The position numbers and the translations under genes are program-made. From Leeuwenhoekiella aestuarii (GTDB taxonomy: Bacteria; Bacteroidota; Bacteroidia; Flavobacteriales; Flavobacteriaceae): DNA of 64,000 bases. The stretch is taken from NCBI RefSeq assembly GCF_004104055.1, contig NZ_QOVJ01000002.1:124001-188000 (forward strand). Direction: 5' to 3'. This document shows positions 17,920 to 26,162 of this stretch, piece after piece. Below the pieces are notes generated by a model. It worked only from the letters and a program-made list of their open reading frames with translations. It was not told the origin of the DNA and did no database searches. Position 1 is the stretch's first letter, and every line of letters starts with the position of its first letter.

Positions 17920-18513
17920 ATGAAATTTACTTGGCTTTACATTTTTATATTCATATTAGGAGCATCTATAAGCGCTCAAGAGACACACATAATCAAGTGG
18001 GCTTCTGGGACTGATGACCTCCAAGCTCCACTAGAGGTTCAAGTGGGAGATAAAGTGCAATGGGTTTTTGGGGAGTCAACACCGCAGAATTTAATTGGTA
18101 ATTCTTTAGGTGAATCTTCAGATTTTGGAATTCAGCAGGTCTTAGCTAAGGGGTCCATATATGAATATGTTTTTGCAAAAAGAGGTATCTATACGTTTCA
18201 GAGCGCTGTAAATAAAGATTTGAAAGGAACTATTCGTGTAACCCAATCAAAATCTACTTTATCGCAGACTAAAGATGGCTTTAAGATTTATCCTAACCCT
18301 GTAAAAGACAGAATATTTTTTAAGAATCCTAAAGCTTCCAACGGAGTAGAAATTACATTCTACGATGTACTAGGAAAGCTTGTAAAACGGAATTCTATCG
18401 ACTCTAATATGTTGCAAAGTGGTATGGATGTAAGCCGACTTAAGCGTGGCGTTTATTTGGTTCAGATAGATAATGGAGAGCGTTCTTTTACTCAAAAATT
18501 AATAAAAGACTAA
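17920..18513 (+). CDS. Secreted plastocyanin-like protein with T9SS type A sorting domain
   Basis: The 197-residue protein has a signal peptide (residues 1-19, ending SISAQ). A cupredoxin/plastocyanin-like beta domain (about 22-108) follows, with VQVGDKVQWVFG and YEYVFAKRGIYTFQSAVN, and the protein ends in a type A C-terminal sorting domain (FKIYPNPVKDRIFF, VYLVQIDNGERSFTQKLIKD). The sorting domain directs export through the type IX secretion system. The expected cupredoxin copper ligands (His, Cys, His, Met) are not obvious, so copper binding is doubtful. Confidence 0.82.
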   Translation: MKFTWLYIFIFILGASISAQETHIIKWASGTDDLQAPLEVQVGDKVQWVFGESTPQNLIGNSLGESSDFGIQQVLAKGSIYEYVFAKRGIYTFQSAVNKDLKGTIRVTQSKSTLSQTKDGFKIYPNPVKDRIFFKNPKASNGVEITFYDVLGKLVKRNSIDSNMLQSGMDVSRLKRGVYLVQIDNGERSFTQKLIKD

Positions 18514-18522
18514 AAAAATATA

Positions 18523-18550
18523 TAGTTCTATAAAAATAGTTCTATAAAAA
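18523..18550. repeat. Tandem 14-base duplication
   Basis: TAGTTCTATAAAAA occurs twice in direct tandem (18523-18536, 18537-18550), just after the stop codon of the T9SS cargo gene and before its terminator. It looks like a recent replication-slippage duplication. Confidence 0.8.
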
Positions 18551-18577
18551 AGGAGCCTTTTAAAGGCTCCTTTTTTT
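18549..18577. terminator. Bidirectional terminator
   Basis: The stem AAGGAGCCTTT / AAAGGCTCCTT with A run before and seven T after lies between the convergent T9SS cargo gene and thioesterase gene. Confidence 0.85.
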
Positions 18578-18580
18578 GTT

Positions 18581-19126
18581 TTAATATTCGAGTTGTACTT
18601 TGTGAGAATTTCTCAAGATCTCAAGATCTTCAATTTTTAGTTCTTCTTTTTTCGAAGTTTCCTGTCTGTGATTTTTCTTCATTTCTTGTCGATTCAAGCT
18701 TTTAAGAAAACGTCTTACTTGTTTTTCAGTTTTTAATATAAGTCCCGGGACAGGAACACTTTTACCTTTGTCATCTTTAGCAACCATGGTAAAGTAACTA
18801 GAGTTGCAATGTTTTATAATACCGCTATGAATATCTTCAGATTCAACGCGGATACCTACAACCATAGAGGTTCTACCTACAAAATTTACAGAAGCTTTCA
18901 TCACCACAAGTTCTCCTACTTCAATGGGTCTTAAGAAATCTACAGTGTCAACCGAGGCTGTAACACAATAATTGCTAGAGTGTTTAGAAGCACAAGCAAA
19001 AGCAATTTGATCCATCAAAGACAAAATATACCCTCCGTGAATTTTTCCGCTGAAATTAGTATGAGAAGGCAACATCAGTTCGCTAATAGTTACCTGTGAT
19101 TGTTCAATATTTTTAAATGATTCCAA
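18581..19126 (-). CDS. Acyl-CoA thioesterase (hotdog fold, YciA/BACH type)
   Basis: The protein of about 181 residues has the hotdog acyl-CoA thioesterase core: ISELMLPSHTNFSGKIHGGYILSLMD, then ASVDTVDFLRPIEVGELV and SYFTMVA. The C-terminal 50 residues are a charged tail. The start is uncertain. The frame stays open to 19243 inside the next gene, but the family needs only about 12 residues before SELMLPS, so I prefer the TTG at 19126, which also clears the upstream stop codon at 19149. It probably follows the small membrane protein gene in one transcript. Confidence 0.82.
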   Translation of the reverse strand: MESFKNIEQSQVTISELMLPSHTNFSGKIHGGYILSLMDQIAFACASKHSSNYCVTASVDTVDFLRPIEVGELVVMKASVNFVGRTSMVVGIRVESEDIHSGIIKHCNSSYFTMVAKDDKGKSVPVPGLILKTEKQVRRFLKSLNRQEMKKNHRQETSKKEELKIEDLEILRNSHKVQLEY

Positions 19127-19148
19127 GTGGTTTGGTTTAGAGGGTTGT

Positions 19149-19517
19149 TTATTCGCGATTAAAATGTGGTGAATTTTCTTTGGAGATATCAGTAACAAAA
19201 TATTTTGTATCGCCCCAGAAAATGAAGGTTGCATAGCGCTCAACGTAAGTCAACTTCACATAGCTTCCCTGATAATCTTTCAGTTTTTGAATAACTTCAT
19301 CTTCACTTCCCATCACCGAAAAATCAAAGATCTGAGCACCACTAATACCCTGACTAATCTGACCTTCCCAAGTCTTAGACAGAACACCTTTTTTACTGAA
19401 TTTGATCAACTCGCCTGCACGCGTTCCTTCACTATAAGGAACGAAGTAAACAAACGAGTAAAACAGAATGGCGATAAGTATGATTCCGCCCAAAACAAAA
19501 GCTAAATTTTTTTTCAT
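19149..19517 (-). CDS. Conserved small membrane-anchored protein
   Basis: The 122-residue protein has one N-terminal membrane anchor (residues 5-24) and a soluble domain with YSEGTRAGELIKFSKKGVLSKT and KLTYVERYATF. I recognise it as a conserved flavobacterial protein that some genomes label 6-phosphogluconate dehydrogenase, but nothing in it supports an enzyme. It sits between rmuC and the thioesterase on the minus strand, 24 bases after rmuC, so they may share a transcript. Confidence 0.72.
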   Translation of the reverse strand: MKKNLAFVLGGIILIAILFYSFVYFVPYSEGTRAGELIKFSKKGVLSKTWEGQISQGISGAQIFDFSVMGSEDEVIQKLKDYQGSYVKLTYVERYATFIFWGDTKYFVTDISKENSPHFNRE

Positions 19518-19541
19518 AAAATACAGTGTCTAAGTTCAAAT

Positions 19542-20879
19542 TTAGTCATTAGCTGCTTCAATAGAGTCATCTTCTGTAGCGCTGTTCAATAATTTTTGAT
19601 CTATGTCTTTACTGGTTTTGGCTCCAAGCTTTTTTAGACGTTCTACACGGTTGATGAGATTGCCTTTTCCTGTAAGTTTTGTCATCGTGCGATCATAGGT
19701 GTTTTGTACCGTTCCCAGTTGCGTTCCTACTTTGATGAGTTCATCTGTTAACAGTGTAAAGGAGTCATAAAGTCTGCCGGCCTGCGTTGCAATTTCTATA
19801 GCATTCTTCTTTTGACGATCGTTTTGCCAAAGGTTTTCTACCAGTTTTAAAGCGGCGAGCAGGGTAGAAGGAGTAACAATGATTACATTTTTACTAAAAG
19901 CTTCCTCATAAAGTTGCGGAGCATGGGCAGAAGCAATAGCAAAAGCGGGCTCGATGGGAATAAACATAAAAATCGTATCTGGGCTTTCTTCTAGAAGAGC
20001 CTGGTAATTTTTTGAGCTCAGGGTACTAATATGATTTTTTACCGAAAGGATATGCTGTTTAAGAAAGGTGTTTTTTAAATTATCTTCAGTTTCAGAAACG
20101 TATCGTTCAAAGGCTGTAAGAGAGACTTTACTGTCTACGATCATTTTTTTTCCGTCAGGAAGATGTATTAATACGTCAGTCTGAAAGCGTTTTCCGGTTT
20201 CGTCAGTATGGCTGTCTTGCAGCGTGTACTCGCGATCTTTTTCAAGTCCAGATTTTTCGAGAACTCGAGTGAGTATTAGCTCACCCCAGTTACCTTGCAT
20301 TTTAGTATCGCCTTTTAATGCATTGGTAAGGTTTTCTGCGTCTTTACTCATCTGTAAATTGAGTTCTGCCAGACCTTTTATTTGCTGCCTCAGTTCGCTG
20401 TGTCTGCCTAAACTTTCCTTATTTGTGTCTTCAACCTTTTTCTCAAAACTGTTGATCTTTTCTTGTAAGGGTTTTAAAATTAAGTTTAGGTTTTCTTTAT
20501 TCTGAAATGTAAATTTAGAAGACTTCTCTTCCAAAATTTTATTAGCAACAATCTCAAAATCCTTTGTGAATTTCTCCTGAAGTTTTTCTAGTTCAGCAGA
20601 TTTTTCTGAGATACGATGTTCTAAGTTTTCAAAAGCTACATTACGGCTGGTTAGTTCATTTTGAAAAAACTCTTTATCGTCCTGAAGTTGCTCTTGTTTT
20701 TTGAGCAAATCAGCTTTTTCTTTTTCAAAACCTTCTAGTTGCTGTTCTTTGAGTTGTAATCTTTCGTGTAAGCGCGCAGTTTCAGATTTTCTTTTTAGAC
20801 CAGTAATTAGTTGACCTAAAAAAAAGCCTATACCTAAGCATACTATAATACTAATTATCAGGATGAGACTATCATTCAT
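19542..20879 (-). CDS. rmuC: RmuC family DNA recombination protein
   Basis: The 445-residue protein has an N-terminal membrane segment (about residues 2-22), a coiled coil (about 30-180) and the RmuC nuclease-like domain (GNWGELILTRVLEKSGL, QTDVLIHLPDGKKMIVDSKVSL, TIFMFIPIEPAFAIA). RmuC limits inversions between short inverted repeats in E. coli. The start at 20879 (MNDSLILI) places the membrane segment at the N-terminus; an in-frame start 27 bases upstream lies in a repeat-like intergenic element. Confidence 0.9.
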   Translation of the reverse strand: MNDSLILIISIIVCLGIGFFLGQLITGLKRKSETARLHERLQLKEQQLEGFEKEKADLLKKQEQLQDDKEFFQNELTSRNVAFENLEHRISEKSAELEKLQEKFTKDFEIVANKILEEKSSKFTFQNKENLNLILKPLQEKINSFEKKVEDTNKESLGRHSELRQQIKGLAELNLQMSKDAENLTNALKGDTKMQGNWGELILTRVLEKSGLEKDREYTLQDSHTDETGKRFQTDVLIHLPDGKKMIVDSKVSLTAFERYVSETEDNLKNTFLKQHILSVKNHISTLSSKNYQALLEESPDTIFMFIPIEPAFAIASAHAPQLYEEAFSKNVIIVTPSTLLAALKLVENLWQNDRQKKNAIEIATQAGRLYDSFTLLTDELIKVGTQLGTVQNTYDRTMTKLTGKGNLINRVERLKKLGAKTSKDIDQKLLNSATEDDSIEAAND

Positions 20880-20888
20880 GCAACTGGG

Positions 20889-20998
20889 ATTTATTGGCAC
20901 CCCCAAGGGGTTTAATACCCCGAGTCTTGCCTTTATATTGAAAAATTATATCTAATAAATAACTCGTAGGCTTGCCCCGACGTAGTTTACTCAAAGAT
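20889..20998. repeat. Degenerate intergenic hairpin repeat, copy B
   Basis: The gap between rmuC and the ABC ATPase gene holds TTATTGGCACCCCCAAGGGG (20891-20910) and, further on, GGCTTGCCCCGA with ACTCAA (20969-20994). Both blocks match the element at 59128-59185 in the same order. GGGG-TTTAATA-CCCC forms a small hairpin inside it. Confidence 0.55.
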
Positions 20999-21016
20999 AG
21001 GGATAAGGCTTTGGTA

Positions 21017-21805
21017 TTACCGAATAAAAAATCGCTGGTTTTCTTTGTTGAAGCCAATAATGTTATCTGGGAATAACTGTTCAAAAATCCCAGACTCTGT
21101 CAAGTTTTTCGGAGTGTCTTGCGTTGCTTTTCCGTTGTGAATCACCAGCATTTCATCAGACATCCCTAAAACCAATTCGATATCGTGCGATGTACTTAAG
21201 ATCGTTTTTTGTTGCTCGTGAGCGATTGTTTTCAGTAAAGAAAAAATAGAAGCTTTGTGATGTAAATCAAGATGAGTTGTGGGTTCATCAAGCAAAATGA
21301 CTTCCGTATTTTGGGCTAATGCCCGAGCAATTAGTGCTCTTTGAAATTGCCCATCGCTTAGTGCATGACAAGCTGTATTTTTAAGAGCTTCTAACTCAGT
21401 TGCGTTTATAGCATTTAAAATATGGACTTTATCTTCTTCTGAAAGTTTTCCTAACCAATTAGTGTACGGCTGTCTTCCTAATGAAACCAACTCTAAAACT
21501 GTTAGGTTTTTTGAAATATATTGTCCGGTTAGAACTACGCTCAATTGTTTAGCTTTTATTTCAGCATCAAGAGTTTTAATAGGTGATTTTTCAAGTAAAA
21601 CCTCTCCGGAAATAGGATTCTGAAGTCCGGCTAGTGTGCGTAATAATGTAGATTTACCAGAGCCATTAATACCCACCATTGTTGTAAATGTTCCTTTTTT
21701 AAGAGAAAGATTCACATCTTCAACAATGATAATCTTTTCCTGTCCATTTTTATATCCAACGGAAAGTTTTGAACTGCTTAGCAATATTTTATTAAAATCT
21801 GACAT
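21017..21805 (-). CDS. ABC transporter ATP-binding protein, FecE/BtuD type
   Basis: The 262-residue ATPase has Walker A GINGSGKST, signature LSDGQ, Walker B VILLDEPT and the switch His in STSHD. It powers the permease encoded 3 bases upstream. Given the divergent cobalamin riboswitch and TonB receptor, the likely cargo is vitamin B12 (BtuD role), although the same family also carries iron-siderophores and haem. Last gene of the three-gene operon. Confidence 0.92.
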   Translation of the reverse strand: MSDFNKILLSSSKLSVGYKNGQEKIIIVEDVNLSLKKGTFTTMVGINGSGKSTLLRTLAGLQNPISGEVLLEKSPIKTLDAEIKAKQLSVVLTGQYISKNLTVLELVSLGRQPYTNWLGKLSEEDKVHILNAINATELEALKNTACHALSDGQFQRALIARALAQNTEVILLDEPTTHLDLHHKASIFSLLKTIAHEQQKTILSTSHDIELVLGMSDEMLVIHNGKATQDTPKNLTESGIFEQLFPDNIIGFNKENQRFFIR

Positions 21806-21808
21806 TAC

Positions 21809-22837
21809 TTAAAATAAGAGTTTTTTCTTCCTAATTAAAAGCCAGATCACAACCGGCGCACCTATAATTGAAGTAATAGCGTTTATGGGTAGCGAGAATT
21901 CAAATAGAGGCATTTGTGCCAATGTATCGCAAAAAAGCATCAATACAGCACCTCCTAAAACGCAAGCCGGCATCAGCGTCCAGTGATTAGAAGCTGTAAA
22001 CCATTGTCTGATCAAATGCGGAACGGCGAGCCCGACAAAGGCTATTGGTCCTACAAAAGCAGTTAGACTTCCTGCGAGAATGCTGGTGGCTATTAAAATG
22101 ATAAATCTGCTTTTTTGTAAGGAAACACCAAGCGTTTGAGCATAGTGATCACCAAGTAATAGACTGTTGAGACTTTTTGTAACTGAAAAAGCTAAAATCA
22201 TTCCTATAAAGTAGCAAAACGAAAGAATTATTAGTGCATCCCAAGAGATGTCTCCCAGACTTCCGAAGGACCAAAACATATACCGCTGTAATTCTTCTGC
22301 CGGACTAAAATACGCGAGTATGCTTACCACTGCAGCAGTAAGACTCCCAAACATTAAGCCTATAATCAATAAAGCCATCGCATCGCGAACTCTTGAGGCA
22401 ACAAGCAATACAATGCTCAAAACAGCAAAACTTCCCAAGCTGGCAGCGAGAATGGTTCCCCAGCCATTAGGCACAACAAATGCAGATAAGCCCAGAGCAC
22501 TTCCTCCTAAAATAAAAAAAGCAACACCCAAACTTGCACCACTACTAATTCCTAATACAAAAGGTCCTGCCAGCGGATTTTTAAATAGCGTTTGCATCAT
22601 TAAACCTGCAACAGCTAGTCCGCTTCCAGTCATAATAGCCGCTAAGGCTTTTGGAATTCGATAATCGAGAATGATGTATTGCCAGGCTTCTTTTACAGTA
22701 TCGTCTCCAAGAATAATTTGAATAATAGCTTTTAATGGAATCAGTACTGAACCCAAAGCAATATTGACTACGAACAGCAAAATCAAAAGTGTTCCTAGAA
22801 TTACAAATTGAACGCTATGTTTACCGGTACTATTCAA
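21809..22837 (-). CDS. FecCD/BtuC family ABC transporter permease
   Basis: The 342-residue protein has about ten hydrophobic segments and FecCD signatures (YRIPKALAAIMTGSGLAVAGLMMQTLFKNPLA split across residues 50-80, LGISSGASLGV, VGPIAFVGLAVPHLIR). It forms the inner-membrane channel for a cobalamin or siderophore importer. Its start overlaps the end of the binding-protein gene by 8 bases, which indicates translational coupling. Confidence 0.92.
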   Translation of the reverse strand: MNSTGKHSVQFVILGTLLILLFVVNIALGSVLIPLKAIIQIILGDDTVKEAWQYIILDYRIPKALAAIMTGSGLAVAGLMMQTLFKNPLAGPFVLGISSGASLGVAFFILGGSALGLSAFVVPNGWGTILAASLGSFAVLSIVLLVASRVRDAMALLIIGLMFGSLTAAVVSILAYFSPAEELQRYMFWSFGSLGDISWDALIILSFCYFIGMILAFSVTKSLNSLLLGDHYAQTLGVSLQKSRFIILIATSILAGSLTAFVGPIAFVGLAVPHLIRQWFTASNHWTLMPACVLGGAVLMLFCDTLAQMPLFEFSLPINAITSIIGAPVVIWLLIRKKKLLF

Positions 22838-23975
22838 GTGGTGTGAAAAAGTGAGAGGCTTTATTACTGTTAAGTTCCGGGTGAAAAATAGTTACCAGAT
22901 CTTCAAGAACCCAGTCTGGTCTAGAAGGAGCCAACTCATAATAAAGCATTCCACCGGTTTCTCCTTTTGCAGCAGCAAAGCTGTAAATAGCTTTGTTTTT
23001 AAAAGCAGCAAATTGTGTGTAGGCATCATTTGTTTCTTTTAAAGATTGGTAGCTTTCAAAAGCATTAGGAGCAATCCAAAATTCAGCATTTTGTGCCTTA
23101 TCCAGAACACTTTCAATACTTAAAGAAAGGCTTCCGGTTCCCTTGGTGTCTTTATATAAATACTCAGCATTTGCATCAGCTACCAGTTGTGCGGCCCAGC
23201 TTTCACCTTTTGGTAAATACCATACATCTTTAAACATAGCACCACTTAAAACTGTAGGCTTTTTCTTCGCTTTAAGGGCTTCTTTTTTTAAAGAATTGTA
23301 GTTCTCTTTTATGGAGTTGAAAATAGAATCAGCTTGTTTTTCTTTATTGTAGAGTGCAGCAAAAAATTTAATCCATTCTGCTTGACCAAGAGGAGAAGTT
23401 TCCGTCCAATCGCCATTATACAATACCGGAATATTTGCGCGTTGCAACGAGTTTAAGCTTTTGTTCTCACCTTCAACGCCAAAGCTCACCACAACATCAG
23501 GATTTAAATCGATCGCTCTCTCTGTATTTATAGATTCATTTTGTCCTAATTCTTCAATTTTTTCAGCCTTGATAAGCGCTCTTGTTTTGGGCGAAGAAAT
23601 ATAATCAAGATTTGGGAAACCCTTTAAAGTTTCTTCAACACCAAGCAGTTCTAGTGCAGGAATATGCGTTGTTGAAGTTACCACGATTGATGTAATCGGG
23701 ATTGTTAGTATAGCGTCTGCTTCGATGCTATCTGGTAGATTTTGTCCTTCTTTGAGTAATGCATATCTGAAGGTTTTTGTACTTCCCGGCCAGGCTTGAA
23801 AAACACTTAATATTTTATAGGTTTCGTAGTCCTCAATATCAAATCCGGTCGCAAACTCTACTTGAGATTTACTCGTTTCTTGATTCTCTGAAACTTCAGG
23901 TTTTGACTCGTTTTTACACGAGTTAAAGACTAAAAAAGAGAAGAGAAATACAGTTGTAAATAGGTTTTTTATCAA
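22830..23975 (-). CDS. ABC transporter substrate-binding lipoprotein, BtuF/FecB type
   Basis: The 381-residue lipoprotein has a lipobox (FLVFNSC) and a class III periplasmic binding fold (TSIVVTSTTHIPALELLG, INTERAIDLNPDVVVSFG). It is the first gene of the ABC operon. The operon start lies about 340 bases from the divergent btuB-like gene, and a -7 box (TACTTTTG, minus strand, 24013-24020) lies 38-45 bases upstream. It should capture B12 after outer-membrane passage; a corrinoid substrate is inferred from context only. Confidence 0.9.
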   Translation of the reverse strand: MIKNLFTTVFLFSFLVFNSCKNESKPEVSENQETSKSQVEFATGFDIEDYETYKILSVFQAWPGSTKTFRYALLKEGQNLPDSIEADAILTIPITSIVVTSTTHIPALELLGVEETLKGFPNLDYISSPKTRALIKAEKIEELGQNESINTERAIDLNPDVVVSFGVEGENKSLNSLQRANIPVLYNGDWTETSPLGQAEWIKFFAALYNKEKQADSIFNSIKENYNSLKKEALKAKKKPTVLSGAMFKDVWYLPKGESWAAQLVADANAEYLYKDTKGTGSLSLSIESVLDKAQNAEFWIAPNAFESYQSLKETNDAYTQFAAFKNKAIYSFAAAKGETGGMLYYELAPSRPDWVLEDLVTIFHPELNSNKASHFFTPLE

Positions 23976-24012
23976 AATCGTCTGATTTGGTGTTTAGGTA
24001 GTAATTGAAATT

Positions 24013-24020
24013 CAAAAGTA
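24013..24020 (-). promoter_or_regulatory. -7 box for the ABC importer operon
   Basis: The minus strand reads TACTTTTG, matching TAnnTTTG, 38 bases before the start codon of the binding-protein gene. No good -33 box is visible. The resulting leader is far too short to hold a cobalamin riboswitch. Confidence 0.5.
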
Positions 24021-24075
24021 AGATTAATTAAAAAAAGTAAGGTAGACTAAGTGATTTGATTAACTTCGCGCTTGA

Positions 24076-24270
24076 ATTTTGGTGGTTATTTTCTACTAAA
24101 GGAAATACCTTAAAAGGGAATCAGGTGCTTAATTTTTTTAATATTCCTGAGCTGTTCCCGCAACTGTAAGCTTTGTTCGGTTAACCGAACGGTAAAAATC
24201 GCTCTTACACCACTGTCTTTACGATGGGAAGGTTGATTTTTTATACGCGAGCCAGGAGACCTGCCAGAAG
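24076..24270 (+). promoter_or_regulatory. Cobalamin (adenosylcobalamin) riboswitch
   Basis: The plus strand carries the conserved cobalamin riboswitch elements in order: AAAAGGGAATCAGGTG (24112-24127), CCTGAGCTGTTCCCGCAACT (from 24146), CCACTG (24210-24215), GGGAAGG and the B12 box CGAGCCAGGAGACCTGCC (24248-24265). It lies 44 bases upstream of the TonB receptor start, so it probably hides the ribosome site when cobalamin binds. The ends are approximate. Confidence 0.97.
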
Positions 24271-24313
24271 TAACTATAAACTGAAGACTTTCGGGGTAAA
24301 GGTCAAAGGGCTT

Positions 24314-26152
24314 ATGAACTTTAGATTTAACTACATTTTTGTAGGGATTCTGTTGTGTACAGGGTTTCTTTATTCGCAAGAGCGTACGGTGACGCCTCTG
24401 GATTCTGTGTATTTAACAGATTCTAAATTAAAAGAATATTCTACCGGTCGCGATGTCTTGACGCTTTCAGATTCGATTTTGTACCAAAACAGAGCTTTAC
24501 TAACCAATACACTCAATTATAACACGCCGATATATTTTAAAGAAAATGGCTTGGGAATGGTCTCATCACCATCATTTAGGGGAACAACTGCATCGCAAAC
24601 TGCTGTGTTGTGGAATGGGATCAATATCAATTCTCAGTTTAACGGTCAGTTAGATTTTAATACGATAAACACCGGTGCATATAATGAAATATCAGTGCGT
24701 GGTGGTGGTGGAAGTGTTGTTTATGGTACGGGTGCAATAGGCGGTAGCGTGCATTTAAACACGACACTAAGCTTTGAAAAATTACATGAACATAATCTCT
24801 TTCTTCAATATGGTAGCTATAATACTCGTGATGCTCGATACAATTTTAAATTAGGTACAGACCAATGGAGTTTAAATCTGGCATTGTCCCGAAACAGCAG
24901 CGATAATGACTATGATTACCCAAATGGCGGTAAGAATTTAAATGGTCAATTTGAAAATACAGCTTTAAACGTAGGTCTGGGATTTAAGATTAATAACAAG
25001 AATTCCATCAGAATTTTTAGCGAACTTTTTGACGGGGAGCGCCATTTTTCATTAATACGTGCTTCAGAGACTGCTACAAAATATCAAGATCTAAATAGTA
25101 AGAATTTATTGGAGTGGGAAAGTAGCTTCGGAGATTTTATTTCGGTTACTCGAGTGGCATATTTAGATGAACACTATAAATACTTCGGAAATCTTAATTA
25201 CGATTCGTTCACTTTTGGAAGGGCTAAAACCGTTATAGCCAAGTATGACTTGAGTTATTCGGTTACAGATAATCTAACTCTGAATACCGTTTTGACCAAT
25301 ACCAACACGACCGGTGAAGGTTCAAGTTTAGGTGAGAATGATCGAAATGTATTTGCTGCAGCATTTTTGATGAAACATCAATGGGCTTCAGACTTTAAAT
25401 ACGAATTGGGGTTTAGAAAAGAAGTTACAGCCAATTATGAAAGTCCGTTTTTGTTTTCTGTTGGAGCTATAAAAGACTTTAGTGATTTTTTCAGTTTAAA
25501 TGTTAACGCTTCCCGAAACTTTAGAATTCCCACCTACAACGACCTGTACTGGTCTTCTGCCGGAAATCCTGATTTACTTCCGGAGAAATCTTTACAAGGG
25601 CAGTTAGGAGCTGTGTTTAATTACCGCTCGTTGCGTTTAAATATCACAGGATATTACAATGCGATCACAGATATGATCAGATGGTTGCCCGGAAGCGATG
25701 GGGTTTGGAGACCGGTTAATGAAGATGAAGTGCAAATATATGGTTTAGAATCGGGTTTAAACTGGTCTGAAATTTTTAAAAATAAACACCGATTTTCTTT
25801 AAATGCGACCTATGCGTATACGGTTTCTGAGAATGTAGAGACCGGATACCAACTGATCTATGTGCCCTTTCACAAAGCAACTGCGGGTTTGAATTATAAC
25901 TATAAACGACTGCATACTAACCTTCAATTTTTATATTTAGGAGCGGTATTTACGCGCAGTGATAATAACAGCCTTTATAATCTGGATGCCTATACGGTTG
26001 GCAACTTCAGTATGGGCTATCGCTTCGGTAAATCAAAAGAAATTGAACTGGGAGGACGAATTAATAACTTTTTGGACGCCGAATACCAAAGTGTTGAAAA
26101 CCGCTGGATGCCCGGTCGCAACTATACCATGTATTTAAATTTTAAACTATAA
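24314..26152 (+). CDS. btuB: TonB-dependent outer membrane receptor, BtuB-like (cobalamin)
   Basis: The 612-residue receptor has a signal peptide (residues 1-21, ending FLYSQ), a plug domain (SPSFRGTTASQTAVLWNGI, GGGGSVVYGTGAIGGSV) and a 22-strand type barrel ending in an aromatic-rich strand (NYTMYLNFKL). Its size matches BtuB. The ATG at 24314 was chosen because upstream in-frame starts lie within the riboswitch aptamer, and an AAAGG ribosome site precedes this ATG. Expression should fall when B12 is plentiful. It forms an operon with the beta-propeller lipoprotein gene 10 bases downstream. Confidence 0.93.
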   Translation: MNFRFNYIFVGILLCTGFLYSQERTVTPLDSVYLTDSKLKEYSTGRDVLTLSDSILYQNRALLTNTLNYNTPIYFKENGLGMVSSPSFRGTTASQTAVLWNGININSQFNGQLDFNTINTGAYNEISVRGGGGSVVYGTGAIGGSVHLNTTLSFEKLHEHNLFLQYGSYNTRDARYNFKLGTDQWSLNLALSRNSSDNDYDYPNGGKNLNGQFENTALNVGLGFKINNKNSIRIFSELFDGERHFSLIRASETATKYQDLNSKNLLEWESSFGDFISVTRVAYLDEHYKYFGNLNYDSFTFGRAKTVIAKYDLSYSVTDNLTLNTVLTNTNTTGEGSSLGENDRNVFAAAFLMKHQWASDFKYELGFRKEVTANYESPFLFSVGAIKDFSDFFSLNVNASRNFRIPTYNDLYWSSAGNPDLLPEKSLQGQLGAVFNYRSLRLNITGYYNAITDMIRWLPGSDGVWRPVNEDEVQIYGLESGLNWSEIFKNKHRFSLNATYAYTVSENVETGYQLIYVPFHKATAGLNYNYKRLHTNLQFLYLGAVFTRSDNNSLYNLDAYTVGNFSMGYRFGKSKEIELGGRINNFLDAEYQSVENRWMPGRNYTMYLNFKL

Positions 26153-26162
26153 ATAACCAATA

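Noticed and set aside
20872-21084. 70-residue minus-strand frame between rmuC and the ABC ATPase
   Set aside because: It runs through the repeat-like hairpin element and overlaps both genes, with no family resemblance.
22248-22664. 138-residue plus-strand frame
   Set aside because: It is antisense to the FecCD permease and rich in Ala/Pro/Lys, as expected from the reverse complement of membrane-helix codons.
24224-24313. Upstream in-frame start for the TonB receptor
   Set aside because: It lies inside the conserved 3' part of the cobalamin riboswitch, and the extension carries no signal peptide; the ATG at 24314 does.
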